A stretch of 64,000 bases of DNA from Hypericum androsaemum (lineage: Eukaryota; Streptophyta; Magnoliopsida; Malpighiales; Hypericaceae): the NCBI GenBank assembly GCA_963995505.1, contig OZ023186.1, positions 7,555,070 to 7,619,069 of the forward strand. Reading direction: 5' to 3'. Made by a program: the position numbers and the translations under genes. Positions within the stretch are counted from its first letter, which is position 1, and each line of letters starts with the position of its first letter. This document shows positions 23,401 through 38,400 of the stretch, in pieces. The notes below the pieces were generated by a model that did not search any database, was not told the origin of the DNA, and was given only the letters and a program-made list of their open reading frames with translations.

Positions 23401-26400
23401 ATACATCCTGCAGGTTAAATTGGGTAGCCGCACCAGACCAAAAGGTTCATTCCGTAACTCTCCTCATGATATCCAGCCGTAACTTGCTAGCACGGAAAGT
23501 CTCATTATCAAATACAACTCAATTTCTCGTCAGCCAGACACTCCAAACAACCGTAGCAAAGACGGTATACCAAATTTGTTTGAGGAATTTACCATGCACC
23601 AAACCAACCCACATCTCCGCAAAATATAAAGTAGAATTACTCCCACACCAACTAATACCCAACATCCCCACCAACCAGTCCCAGACCCCTCTGATATGCA
23701 CACAGAGAAGGAAAAGATGGTTGGCTGACTCTTCCTCCACACCACAAATGGGGCATAAGGGAACCGCCCTGCCAAGCAAGCCGACACGATATAAATTGTC
23801 TCTCATTTTGATCCAACCTTGTAAGGCCATCCAAAAGAAATAACTGACTTTGAAAGGCACAAGTCTAGGCCAACCATTTCAAAGAATAGCTAGAGCATCA
23901 AAGAAAAACCCATCAAACATGAGCCTATAAAGGCTCTTCGTTGAGTAACCTACATTGTAATCAGGTTTCCAAACGAATTTATTAGCCGGGTCCCGCGAGG
24001 AGAGGCTCACAGATAAGGTGGACATCAGGTTTGGCATCGACTCATCTTCCCATGTGCGAAGAGGCCTCCTCTAATGCAATAACCAGCCCCAGTGGCCTGC
24101 ATTCCACTCTCCAAACTCGCAAACCAGATCACCTTTATTAAATGATAGCAAGTACAGTCTCGGGACCAAAGTAGAAAGTGGACTCTCTATGCACCAGCTA
24201 TCCTGCCAGAACCTTTCCAAGTCACCTTTGCCAAGAAAAATACCAATGCTGCGCCTAAAGCTGACAGTAGAGGCATATTCGGATGTCGCAATATTCCAAA
24301 CACTTTGCCAAAGTCTGGGAAATTGCAAACAATGAGGGCTCCTTGATAAGATGGATGCATCAACATGATCAGGAATACCTTGAACTGTCCGAATGACAGA
24401 AGCTCACAAGGCATCTGAATTGGTGAGATACCTCCAAATCCACTTTAGGAGCAAAGCTTCATTTTGAATATCAAGCCGAATCAGTCCCAACCCACCTTTG
24501 TCATTCAGAAGGCAAACATGACTCCAGGAAACAAAGGTCAAGCTTCTTTTGCTCGGATTACCTGATCACAAAAACTTGTGCATTCTACCCTCCAATAGCT
24601 TTAAGACACCAGATGGTACCTTGAAGAAAGATATGTAAAAAATAGGTAAGCTGAAGAGTATGGCTTTGATTAACGTTACCCACCCACCCAAAGAGAGAAG
24701 GCTACCTTTCCAAAAGGAAAGCCTCTTGTCGAATAGCTCCAAGGTACTTGAAAGGAAGTTTCTGACTTCGGCACTCCCAACAAGAAGTGGCTTCGGCCAG
24801 CCAATCATCGTCAAGATTAACTCCTATTATAGAACATTTATCGAAATTTAATGTGAGACCTGAAACCAAAGAAAAAGATAGTAATAAGAGTTCAAAGCTT
24901 TTTAGGTTTTGGTGGAAGGCTTTTGAGAATAGGATGGTGTCATCCGCATATTGGAGAAGGCAAAGGTTGGAAGTCATCCTAAAAATAGGCAAGCCTTGGA
25001 TTAGCCCCGAGCCCTCAGCTTTTAAGATCATACGAAGAAGCCCCTCAACCACAATCAAGAAAAGATATGGGGACATAGGGTCCCCTTGCTTTAGACCCCG
25101 CTTCAAGGTGAAGACATTTGATGGTGACCCGTTAATAAGCACCGAGGAGGAAGAATCTCTAATGCAACTCGAGACCCAACCTCGAAACCTTGATCCAAAA
25201 CCCATAGCATCCACCAAATCATCCAGGTAACTCCATGAAACACTATCAAAGGCCTTCTCAAAATCTAACTTGAAGAGAGCTCCCTTTGATTTTGACTGCT
25301 TGAGCATGTTGACTTGTGATACCCTCAGCCTTCTACCAAATTTGTTACAACAAAATAAGGTTGATTTTAGAAGAGTTTAGGCTTAGTCTGTTGTTGTTTG
25401 GTAAAATAGGCGCAACTTCCTAATTGAGATTTCAAATTAGGTGATTCCAATTTGTGTAGATTTATAACATCTAGATCTATATTTGTTCTCTGAGTTTTGT
25501 GATTTATGAAATAATCTGGCTGGAACAAAGTAAGAATTTAAGGTGCTCTGATATAAGTCTGATTTAGTCAGTATTGGAAATATTTGTAAAAATAATTTGT
25601 TATGTGATTTTATTTAAGTTAACCTAGATTTTAAATTTACTATTAAATTTGATGATTAGCCATATTATGTTTGGTAAATTAAGCAAAGTATATTTAGTTT
25701 TCCAGTGACAAGATTTGTAAATAGAAGAGAGACGGATTAAAAGTTAGTTGAATTTTAGCATGTAGAGTTGGATAAGAGTAAAAAGAAAAAAAAGGAAAGG
25801 AGACGTGGCAATTTACAAGTATCCACGGATTTGTTGGTCATTATAAAATAAAAGAATGATGAAATGAATTTCGTTAACTTCTTACACAAAGATAAGAACA
25901 GATTAAAAAAAAAGGCAACGTGGATGGACATGGAAAATTTCACTCATGACACAGCAAAAAGTAAACAGTATCGGCGGTGGAAATTTAGGTTACTAGGAGG
26001 AGAACAACTAACTTATCTTCAAGTTTCCATCGAAACAAAGAAATCATAGAAAAGAGAGAAAAAGGAACATGACATAGGACTAAATTGATAAAACAAAAAG
26101 AGAAACAACAGAGAACCATAAGAGGAGACCTAGGAAAAGAAGAGATGGAAATTATAAATCAGCTCTAGGTAAGTTCACCCGTATTATGTTTAGTTTAATT
26201 ATTTAGTTTTGAGCAAGAAAATTAAGTGCGAAAAGTGATTTTTCATGAGGACTTAAATTGGAAGTTTAATAGTAATTGTGTGTATGTATAATCGGTTAAT
26301 CAAATTGGGAATCAATTACGTAACTAGACTAAGAAAAGAAAAAGAGAAGAACCGTGGAGAAAATAAGATAAAGAAATGACATGTGGAATTAGGAGGATAA

Positions 26401-29400
26401 AAGAAATCACTTAAGTAAGCTCACCTAAAATTGTCCCTACATTGAACTTTGAAATTGAATTACTAATTTTTTATGGCAATACCTATTTGATGAATTCAAT
26501 TGGTTTGAAACAAATTTGTGTGTTCGGTCTATTTAAATGGAAAATTTATAATGTATTACAACCTGAAATAGAGAACATTCGGCATGAAGAATGTGTAAAG
26601 AGAAGAGCGATGACAAGTTTACTTGGTCTAATACTTAGTTTCCATGAAAATTAGCTAATAGTGAATTGTTAGATTAGTTACAGGAACGGTAACAATTAAG
26701 ATCTTCTCAATAGTTAGAATTTCAGTTAGAATCATGATTAGAATAAGAAAATTTGTGGAGAAAACCAAACCAAGACATTAGAAAGAAATGAAGGTGATGT
26801 ATTTTGTACAATTGATAAGGATTAGATTAAGTATTTCTGGAGACAGAAATTATAAATTAAGAAATGAAGTTTTGTATTTGATAAGACATATTTACACGCT
26901 AAAGAGGTGGATAATGATAGTGATAAATTGTTCTTTTGACTAGTTAACCGATGTTTGAATCCGACTGCCACGAGTTGTAAAACAAAGTAAGGAGCTTCCC
27001 TTTGAATGGTTTGAGCAACCATTTTCTTGTAAGTGGATATTCTTTGTAACATGTATTTAGTTAACCAGACGTGGGATATATGTATTACTTGGTATTCTTT
27101 TGTTTGGTTCAAAATGTGTGTTTGGATTATTTGGTATATTATTTGTGAGATGGCGGATGATGAGGTCTATCCGTGACCAACCGGGGATGTTGGCATATGT
27201 ACACATATACTGAGGATACATTGGATATGTATACGATATGATATTTGGCCGGCGGGATTGAATTCTGGTAGCACCTTTAAGATATGGTATCCTCGTGTCG
27301 GTGTGGGAGTGACACTATCTAGACCTATATGAAGTTCATCTGACTTGTGTTATGTTTTTGTGAAATTTGATCTGAGCTTCTGGTTATGTTTCGTATGTGA
27401 CTACTTTGATGACCTTATTTGTGAAGTGGTCTTTTATTGTCTTACTTTTATGTTAGTATTGGTTGGGTTTGATGGGGACGACTGGTTGGTTAAATACATG
27501 TTACTTATAATATTTGCTTACTAAGTATTTCAAAACACTTATCCCTTACTTCAATCAACAGGTGAAGAGGTTTAAGCCATGGTTTGCACCTGGAGAAGCT
27601 TTTTCCTCTGAGTTCAGCATGTTGTCTTTCATCCCGGGCTATATTTGAAGGTCTCCAGATGGTCTTTGCCTTTTGTGATCTAGGTCGCTCCATTGTACAT
27701 ATTTGTTGATCTTTTGACTTATGACTTTAGATTAATGTTAATATGTAATATATGTGTAAATTTGTGTTTATGTTCTAAAAGGATGAATTTGATGATATGA
27801 TGTTGGTGATGTGTACTCAAATTTTTGAATTATGCCTAGCAGATTTTGGACACGATAAATATATTGTTTAAAGAAAAAATGTCGTGGAAAAAAAATGTTT
27901 TGACTATTCTCATAATGACAATGGTGAGTTATGTCTGAGACTTACTAGGTTATGGTTTATTAGATTAAATTTGACATGATCTAGCGTCGATCACCGACCA
28001 CGAAATTGGGTTGTGACAGACTTGGTATCAGAGCTCGGTCAGAGCCCTAGGTTTGAGTCTAGCTTATTGTTTGAATTATATATTTTGTATAATGGAGCAT
28101 AGGATTTGTCATGTCTTTGAACCTCTTTTATTGTGTTATCCTTTGGTATGCTTAATTCTAACTTATTTGTATATGAGGATATGACAGTTACACGAAGTGG
28201 TATGGATACAGTTAGGGAGCATGGTGAAAGCTCCCAAGGTCAGAGGAAGGATGTTGCATCTGAGACTACACCACCAGTTGAGGCCACTACCACTGGTAGG
28301 TCACTAGAGATGAGATTCTACCGCCTATTGCTACTGTTCCTACTTCTGAGATGGAGAGACAGGGTGGTGATGGTGTAGACAGAGTTATGAAAGCAATGGA
28401 TAAATTTATCGCTACTCAGCAAACACAATTTGAGCAGAATGTTACATTAGTTGCTAAAGATGACTCTTTGGGTGAGTTCTTAAAGTTGAATCCACCAACA
28501 TTTTCTGGCTTAAGTGATGATCCTCACGTATTCATTGATGAGATGGAGAAGAGGAGAAGAATCTTAAGGTGTGATAAAGAGCGAATGGTAGAGTTGGCAT
28601 CATTTAAGTTGGTAGGTGTGGCTGGAGTTTGGTTTTAAAATAAGGGATCATATGCGTGGACTTGGGAGATCTTTACTAAGGCCTTGTTGGATCAGTTATT
28701 ACCAGAGAGTTTGAAAGATACTCGAGCTTTTGAATTTGAGCGATTGGTGAAGACTCCAGACATGACAATATCTTAGTTTGATGAGAGGTTCACTTATCTG
28801 TCATGATATCAAAACACTTGGTTCCTAATGATGAGATGAAGGTAAAGAGGTTTATTCATGGACTTGATGATTCTATGTTCAAGGTTATGTATCCTCGTGG
28901 TTTCGAGACATATGCAGCTATAGTGGATTGTGCTCGAACTTTAGAGATGCGAGATAATGAACGTCGAGTGGTCCAAACTCAACCAAAATTTCAGAAGTTT
29001 GATAAGCCACCACAAAGGAGTTTCAATCAAGGCTTTAGACAGCAAGAAAGATGGACCAATAATCTGCCAGTATCTTGTAGGAGTGGAGGACCAGTTGGAA
29101 GATTTGGTAGAGAGAAGGATTTTTCGTGTTCAGTAATTCAGTAAGAACCAATCCAGTAATTTCAGGAGATGCCAAAGTTGTGGTAAACAACATCCTGGAG
29201 ACATTTGTTTCAAAAGGATAGGAGCTTATTTTTGTTGTGGTATGCAAGGTCACTTGGTGAAAGACTATCCTACAATTGTTCAGCATAAGCAAGTGGCGAG
29301 TTTGATACTTAGGCCACCAACACAAGAGTTTTCTCGACCACAAGTTCAGCAGGGCAATCTACTTGATCAAAGAGAAGTAGGTTTGAGGATTGAGGGACCT

Positions 29401-32400
29401 AAGTCTAATAGTGGAAGAGGCGGTGCACACCCTAGAGTGTATGCTTTGACCCAAAGAGATGCTGATGCTAGTAATACTATGGTGTCAGGTAACCTTCACA
29501 TTGGATCATCTTATGCACGTATTCTATTTAATTCGGGTTCTACACACTCTTTTGTGTCATCTCAATATGTTCAATATTTGGATGCTATGTATGTGTGTTT
29601 GGATGAGTCAATGATTTTTGCCACTCCTTCGAGCGGGTTTGTGTATGTTTGTGAAGTTGTTAGATCATGTAATATTCAAATTAGTGGGCATGACTTATCG
29701 GCCGATTTATACATATTGGATATGGATGGTTTTGATATAATAGTGGGTATGGATTTGTTATCCACTTATCATGCAGTAGTGGATTGTTTTGGAAAAAAGG
29801 GTCATTTTCCATCCTACAGATGAGGCAGAGTTTGAGTTTTAGGGTGAGAAAAAGGTGACTACCGCAAAGCTTATCTCTTACATGAAAGCTAACAAGTTTT
29901 TAAGGAAAGGATGTGCAAGCTATTTAGCTGTGGTAAAGTAAATAAAGAAAGAAGATGTTTTGGTGGATCATGTTCCTATTGTGATAGATTACCCAGATGT
30001 ATTTCCAGAGGATTTACCAGGCTTACCTCCAGAGAGGAAGATTGAATTTTGTATTGATCTTGAACCAGGCACTGAACCAATCTCTATACCACCTTATCGT
30101 ATGGCTCCAGCTGAAATGAAAGAGTTGAAAGATCAGTTGCAAGATTTGTTGAATAAAGGGTACATAAGGCCTAGTATTTCTCCTTGGGGAGCCCCAGTGC
30201 TATTTGTGAAGAAGAAAGATGGGAGTTTACGGTTGTGCATAGACTACCGAAAGTTGAATAAGATAACTATACGTAATCGTTATCCTCTTCTGAGAAGAGA
30301 TGATTTGTTTGATCAGTTGCAGGGGTCTAAATAGTTTTCTAAGATTGACTTGAGATCGGTGTATCATCAGTTGCAGATTAGAGAGATGGACATTCCAAAG
30401 ACAGCATTCAGGACTCGATATGGCCATTATGAGTTTTTGGTTATGCCATTTGGATTGACTAATGTCCCAGCTGCCTTTATGTGTATGATGAATCATAATT
30501 TCAAGCCTTTCCTGGATCAGTTTATGGTTGTGTTTATTGATGATATATTGATTTACTCTATTGATCAGGAGGATCATGAGAGACACCTTAGGCAAGTGTT
30601 GCAGACGCTACGAGAGAAAATGCTATATGCTAAATTCTCAAAGTGTGAGTTTTGGCTTCAAAGTGTAGCTTTTCTAGGACATGTGGTGTCTAAAGATGGA
30701 GTGTCAGTTGACCCAAAGAAGGTGGAAGCTATTGTGAATTGGCCTAGCCCAGCTAATGTTACTGAGATACGCAGCTTTTTGGGTTTAGCAGGGTATTATC
30801 GACAGTTTGTCAAAGATTCTCTACTTTGGCAGCACCATTAACTCGGCTAACTCATAAAAATGCCAAGTATGGATGGTCGGGTAGGACTGAAGAGAGTTTC
30901 TAAGAATTAAAGGATCGATTAACACATGCACCTGTATTGGTTCTACCTTCAAGATCAGGTAGATATTCAGTTTATTGTGATGCTTCAAGAGTGAGTTTGG
31001 GATGTGTTCTTATGCAACATAAGAATGTTATTGCTTATGCCTCTAGACAACTGAAGAAATATGAGGAGAACTATCCAGTCCATGATTTGGAAATGGCCGC
31101 AGTTGTGTTTGCATTGAAGATTTGGAGGCACTACTTGTATGGTGAGAAGTTTGAGATATATACAGATCATAAAAGCCTCAAGTATATCTTTGAACAACGA
31201 TATTTGAACTTAAGATAGAGGAGGTGGATGTAGTTACTTAAGGATTATGATTACACTATTAACTATCACCCTGGGAAAGCTAATGTGGTAGCTGATGCTT
31301 TAAGTCGCAAATCCTTAATTTAGCCAAAGTTTCTAGCAGAGATGCATATGAGACCTACTTTATGAGGATGGGTTATAAAATTGCCATGGGAGGATCCAGA
31401 GATTATTGTGATGATGGAACAAGTTGAACATGGTGACTTACCTAAATTTTGACTTAGTGCTAATGGTGTCTTGTATTTTGGTTCTCGAGTGGTTGTCCCT
31501 GATGTTGGAGATCTAAGAATGGAATTATTGACTCAGGCACACCGAGCAGTCTACAGTATGCACCCTGGATCTACAAAAATGTACCATGATTTGAGAAGCA
31601 ATTATTGGTGACAAGGTATGAAAAAAGACATTGCAAAGTTTATTTCAAAGTGTTTGACATGTCAACAGGTAAAAGCAGAGCATCAGAGGCCTTCTGGATT
31701 ACTACAACCTTTAGAGATTCCAATTTGGAAGTGGGAACTGATAACAATGGATTTGTTAGTAGGGCTTCAAACTACCTCAAGAGGTTATGATGCAGTATGG
31801 GTTATTGTAGACAGATTGATAAAATTTTCACATTTTCTATCAATAAAGCGTACATATGATGCAAGTAGGTTTGCTCAGATATTTATGGATAAAATTATTC
31901 GCCTTCATGGTGTACCAGTTTCAATTGTATCTGATCGTGGAACTCATTTCACATCAAGATTTTGGGGGCAATTTCAGGAGGCTATGGAAACTCGTTTGGA
32001 TTTGAGTACGGCCTTTCATCCTCAAATAGATGGCCAGTCTGAGCATGTTATTCAGATATTGGAAGATATGATGCAAACTTGTGTCATTAATTTTGGAAAA
32101 AGTTGGGATCGTTATTTGCCATTGATGGAGGATCAAGATGCCTCCATATGAAGCTTTGTATGGAAGAAAATATAGATCTCCGTTATGTTGGAATGAGGTT
32201 GGTGAGAAATAACTATTGGACAATGACTTAGTACAAAAAACCAATGAGAAGATACATTTGATTCGACAAAGGCTAGAAACAACCCAGAGTCAGCAAAAGT
32301 CATACTCAGACAAGAGACAAAAGGATATTGAGTTTGATGTGGGACAACATATTTTCCTCAAGGTTTCACCTATGAAGGGAACAATGAAGTTTGGAAGAAG

Positions 32401-35400
32401 GGGCAAACTGAGTCCTAGATATACTGGTCCATTTAAGATTTTGGAGCGAGTTGGACTAGTGGCATATCGATTGGCTTTGCCACCATCTTTGTCGGATATT
32501 CATCCAGTGTTTCATGTCTCCATGCTTAAGCTATATTTGCATGATCCTACTCATAGTTTAGAGCCACAGATTATGGAGATAGGTGGAGATTTGACATATT
32601 AAGAAAATCCAATAAGGATTTTGGGTCATGAAGTTAGAAAGCTTCGGAATAGAGAGCTTCCGATGGTCAAGGTTGAATGGGCAAATCGTTCCTTGGCTGA
32701 GGCAACTTGGGAAATAGAGGAAGTGATGAAAATGAAGTACCCACATCTATTTGCATAACAAGTAAGTTAGCCTTCTATTTAGCAAATTCGGGGACCAAAT
32801 TTTATAAGGAGGGGAGACTGTGATACCCTCACCCTTCTACCAAATTTGTTACAACAAAATAAGGTTGATTTTGGAAAAGTTTAGGCTTAGTCCGTTGTCG
32901 TTTGGTAAAATAGGCGCAATTTTCTAATTGGGACTTCAAATTAGGTGATTCCAATTTGTGTAGATTTATAACATCCAGATCTATAACTTTGTTCACTGAG
33001 TTTTGTGATTTATAAAATAATCTGGCTAGAACAAAGTAAGAATTTAAGGTGCTCTGATATAAGTCTGATTTAGTCAGTATTGGAAATATTTATAAAAATA
33101 ATTTGTTATGTGATTTTATTTAAGTTAACCTAAATTTTAAATTTACTATTCAATTTGATGATTAGCCATATTATGTTTGACAAATTAAGCAAAGTATATT
33201 TAGTTGTCCAGTGACAAGATTTGGAAATAGAAGTGAGACGGATTAAAAGCTAGTTGAATTTTAGTTTGTAGAGTTGGATAAGAGTAAAAAGAAAAAAAAC
33301 GGAAAGGAGACATGGCAATTTACAAGTATACACGGATTTATTGGTCATTATAAAATAAAAGAATGATGAAATGAATTACGTTAACTTCTTACACAAAGAT
33401 AAGAACAGATTTAAAAAAATGGCAACGTGGATGGACAAGGAAAATTTCACACATGACACAACAAAAAGTAAACAGTATAGGCGGTGAAAATTCAAGTTAC
33501 TAGGAGGAGAACAACTAACTTATCTTCGAGTTTCCATCAAAACAAAGAAACCATAGAAAAGAGAGAAAAAGGAACATGACATAGGACTAAACCGAGAAAA
33601 TAAAAAGAGAAACAACAGAGAACCATAAGAGGAGACCTAGGAAAAGAAGAGATGTAAATTATAAATCAGCTCTAGGTAAGTTCACCCGTATTATGTTTAG
33701 TGTTATTATTTAGTTTTGAGCAAGAAAATTAAGTGCGGCAAGTGATTTTTCATGAGGACTTAAATTGGAAGATTAATAGCAATTGTGTGTATGTATAATC
33801 GGTTAATCAAATTGGGAATCAATTACGTAACTAGACTAAGAAAAGAAAAAGAGAAGAACCGTGGAGAAAATAAGATAAAGAAATGACATGTGGAATTAGG
33901 AGGACAAAAGAAATTACTTAAGTAAGCTCATCTAAAATTATCCCTACATTGAACTTTGAAATTGAATTACTAATTACTTATGGCAATACCTATTCGATGA
34001 ATTCAATTGGTTTGAAACGAATTTGTGAGTTCAATCTATTTAAATGGAAAATTTATAATATATTAGAACCTGAAATAGAGAACATTCGGCATGAAGAACG
34101 TGTAAAGAGAAGAGCGATTACAAGTTTACTTGGTCTAATACTTAGTTTCCATGAAAATTAGCTTATAGTGGATTGTTAGATTAGTTATAAGAACTATAAC
34201 AATTAAGATCTTCTCAATAGTTCGCATTTCTGTTAGAATCATGATTAGAATAAGAAAATTTGAGGAGAAAACCGAACCAAGACATTAGAAAGAAATGAAG
34301 GTGATGTATTTTGTATAATTGATAAGGATTAGATTAAGTATTTCTGGAGACAGAAATTGTAAATTAAGAAATGAAGTTTTATGTTTCGTAAGACATATTT
34401 ACATGCTAAAGAGGTGGATAATGATAGTGATAAATTATTCTTTTGACTAGTTAACCGACGTTTGAATCCGACTACCACGAGTTGTAAAACAAAGCAAGGA
34501 GCTTCCCTTTGAATGGTTTGAGCAACCATTTTCTTGTAAGTAGATATTGTTTGTAACATGTATGTGGTTAACTAGACATGGGATATATGTATGGCTTGGT
34601 ATTCTTTTGTTTTGTTCAAAATGTTTGTTTGGAATATTTGGTATGTTATTTGTGAGATGGCGGATGATGAGGTCTACCCCTGACCAACCGGGATGCATCT
34701 GGAGAAGTTTTTTCCTCTAAGTTCAGCCCGTTGTCTTTCATCCTGGGCTATATTTGAAGGTCTCCAGATGGTCTTTGCCTTTTGTGATCTAGGTCGCTTC
34801 ATTGTACATATTTGTTGGTCGTTTGACTTATGACTTTAGATTAATGTTAATATGTAATATATGTGTAAATTTGTGTTTATGTTCTAAAAGGATGAATTTG
34901 ATGATATGATGTTGGAGATGTGTACTCCAATGTTTGAATTATGCCTACCAAGTTTTGGACACGATAAATATGTTGTTTAAAGAAATAATGTTGTAGAAAA
35001 AAAAATATTTTGACTATTCTCATAATGACAATGGTGAGTTATGTCTGAGGCTTGCTAAGTTATGGTTTATTATATTAACTTTGACATGATCTACCGCCGG
35101 TCACCGACCACGAAATTGGGTTGTCACATGACTACCTCGCTATATATCATTACTCCATCCAGTAGTTGCCTTCCTTCAATAAAGCCCGACTGCTCAGGAC
35201 CAATTATTTGGTTAATAACCCACTTAATTCGAGCCGTCAGGATCTTAGCTATGATCTTGTATAAGCTTCTAACCATGGAGATTGACCGGAAATTCTTGAG
35301 GTCCCGCGCGCCTTGACATTTTGGAATGAGAACAATGAAAGAAGCTTTCACTTGAGGCAAAAGCTTGGAGGTCCGAAAGAAATTCTTGACAAAATAATTG

Positions 35401-38400
35401 ACATCTGAACCCACAATGTTCCAGCAGGCCTTGTAAAAAGACAAATCGAAACCGTCAGGCCCCAGAGCTTTATTGCCATTACATACCCACACAGCTCTCT
35501 TGATCTCTTCCTCGCTCGGGTCACTGTCCAAATCCACTCTAAATACCTCAGAAATTTTATTAAACATCGATGAGTCCAGGGAGGGCCTTGTCCAACCAAC
35601 TTCTGAATAGTGCTCTTTGAAGAAGTCCACTGCCGCCCTCTTTATGCCCTCCGGACTCTCCACAATTCCATTTGACGTGCGAATGCAGCTGATAAATTTG
35701 GCTTTGTCCCTAATTGAGGCAGTGGCATGGAAGAAGGAGGTGTTACGATCACCCTTGGTTCTCCATTGAATTTGAGAGCGTTGACACCATAAAGAGTCAA
35801 GAAGCTTTTGGTCGTGCCTCAAGCGCCCCAACACTTCCTTTCTCCTGGTGCATTACAACTCCGGCAGACCAGTAGCTTCATCAAGTAATCAAGAGCATCC
35901 AACTCCTCTTCGAGACATTTTACCCCTTCAGAAAGATCAGCAAAAGGAGTAAAATAATCATTTTGGAGCTTTTCCTTGAGAAGCTTCAGCTTGAAGATCA
36001 CCTTATTCGGCCCAAAAGTCTGGTTGTCAAATCCAGTCCACCAAGAACAGACTTTGTTCTTAAAACCAGGCGAGGTTAACCACCCCGAATAAAACTTAAA
36101 TTGCTTCGGTCCCCAGTTAATGACATCTAATTTGAGCAAGATAGGGTGTTGATCCGACCCTCCTCTACATAAGCCAACTTGTGTGCAATCCGGGTGAATT
36201 TGTAACCAGGATGGAGAAACCAAGAATTGATCAAGTCAGCTAGCAGATCTAGTACTTCGCCAAGTAAATCTACGACCACAGAGAGGTAAGTCTACAACAT
36301 TCATATCATCCACGAAAGCACGAAACTGCATTTACTCCAAAAGACCATAATCTGAACTCCCTTGCCGCTCATTCCTTTCCAATACCGCATTAAAATCACC
36401 CATAATTAGCCATTGATCACAATTTGAAGAATTCCTTAGAGCGACCAAATCCTCCTAAAGCTTAAGCTGATCAACGACAGAAGAAGGACCATAGACCAAA
36501 AGTATGCTACAACGGACAGCTTTCGAGACCAATTCGCCTTCCACATAAAGCCAGCGATCCCCTTTGGCTACAGGTTCGCTCTTGAAGAAGGCTTGACTCC
36601 ACACAAGAAATAAACCACCCGACCGACCATTGGATGGGACTGCATCCCACCCCATAGCTTCCTTCCGCCAAAGTTGTTTGGCCATAACAGAGGAAGGCCT
36701 CTCAACCTTTGATTCCGTGATACCAATTATACCTACTTTAATTGACCGGACCAAGTTCCTAATGACCCACCTTCTCGCAAGATCTTTGATACCCCTTGCA
36801 TTCCATAAAAGCCAATTCATTGGCTTGATACTTCTCCTGAGTTTCCCAGCAAAGCTAGTCCAACAGCTGGGGTAAAATGTCCAGGAAATAGTAGGTTGAG
36901 AACTTCCCGCAACACATCTTCACCTCCTTTTTCTCTCACCCCCACTGCCGAGGCCATCCTCCAAACTTTGTCAGCCTTAACCACCTGGAAACCAAACTTC
37001 TTGAGTATCACTTTGTTTCTGTTTTGAATTTCTTGATCTCCAACCTGCATCATCTTAATGCTCAGCTTGCACCTAGGAAGCCTCTTTAAGGGTTTGAGAT
37101 TGTATGTGAGCAGATTAATAGACTTCCAGTTGTTCTTCTTCTTTTTACCCTTGTTTTCTGGCTTAAGAGAGGGCTGCACCACCACTGCAGAAATATTCTT
37201 GCCATTTGCTTGGATATTGGGTTCGGCAATAGACAAAGCATTATACTCCTGGGCCTGAATAGTAGGCCCATTCCCAGTAGCAGATAAAGGCCCATATTCT
37301 AAAAGTAGAGTGCCAGATTTGACTTTTGAAACCTGTGGTGGAGTTGGTACTTGGGCCCTACAGAAATCCTAAAGGGGGTAGGGGGAGTTGAAGTGGTACC
37401 TTGGGAATCTTGACTGCCGCATTTTTCAAACCTACTGACAGAAGACGAAACGTACTCCTCGAGAACAGTAACTTGGTTGTGCTCCGCCGCCAGCAATAAC
37501 TTAGGAGCTGAACAGTCTTGAATGTTAGTCTTGCTGGTCACCAAAGCAGTCCTACCATCGGAATCAGCCAACGAGTCAGCAACAAATTCTGGCAACTCCG
37601 AGTTGATAGAACTCAAATCCCAGGCATCACAACTTGTCCACTGATTTTGGCATCAGTCTCTGCTAATCTCCCTTAGAGATATCAAGTGTGGTAGACCCCC
37701 AATCAGTGCTTCGTGTGCACAAGAGGAAGAACCTCATCAATCATGGAGTGACAAGAATCTTTCGCTGAAACATAAAAGCCAATCGATGCAACCAGGGTCC
37801 GGTAGAAGTCATCACAGCGAGCATTCAACGGAATGCCAGTACATGAAAGCCAAACCGACCTCAGAGAAGGTTGAAAAGATGGTGACCAGTCTTGAACTGA
37901 TAAGAAATGGGGGTTTAACTTATCTGCCCAAGATACCTTCAACTCACAATCCGAGAAGGACAGCAGGAATTGGGGACCTCCCAACGCACGAAGGGAGGAA
38001 ACTGGACAGCCGAGACTCTTGAGAGTGTGACTGAGACAAGATCCCTACTTGACATCTTTCACCGTCAGTATTATGCTACAGAGAAGCCAGCTAGAAGGCG
38101 ACGGTGGCGAGAATTCCACTGTAGTGATCGAGGACCCTGGGATGTCCATTATTGAAGTGCTCCCTCCATGAGATTTCTTGTTAAGAGCATCAGCATAATA
38201 AGTATTAGGAGCCCTGTTCGCAGCTTTTGTGAGAATTTTCCTTGGCCCGGGTGCACCTTTTGAACTCAAGGGCGGTTTGACAATTCGGTCAAAACGAGCA
38301 ACATCAACCAGAATTTTAGATTTGCCAACATGTGCCCCCTTAAAATTCTTGATAACAAGTGCGGAATCATTACCGAGAGGGACCCGGACGAAACCAAACT

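Larger units (their letters stand above)
25315..35128 (+). mobile_element. Ty3/gypsy chromovirus-type LTR retrotransposon inserted in LINE A
   Basis: Complete layout: 5' LTR, primer binding site, gag, protease, reverse transcriptase, RNase H, integrase, chromodomain, polypurine tract, 3' LTR. Total 9814 bp with the exact 5-bp TSD TGACT at 25310-25314 and 35129-35133, both inside the LINE reverse transcriptase frame. The RT-RNaseH-integrase order and C-terminal chromodomain place it among plant chromoviruses, probably the Tekay/Del group. Several stops and shifts, plus an altered protease active site, make it non-autonomous now. Confidence 0.95.

Noticed and set aside
24787..25230. 147-codon plus-strand ORF
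   Set aside because: Antisense of the LINE A reverse transcriptase.
28023..28034. tRNA-like match
   Set aside because: It is the 12-nt primer binding site complementary to initiator tRNA-Met, not a tRNA gene; no tRNA cloverleaf was seen in the window.
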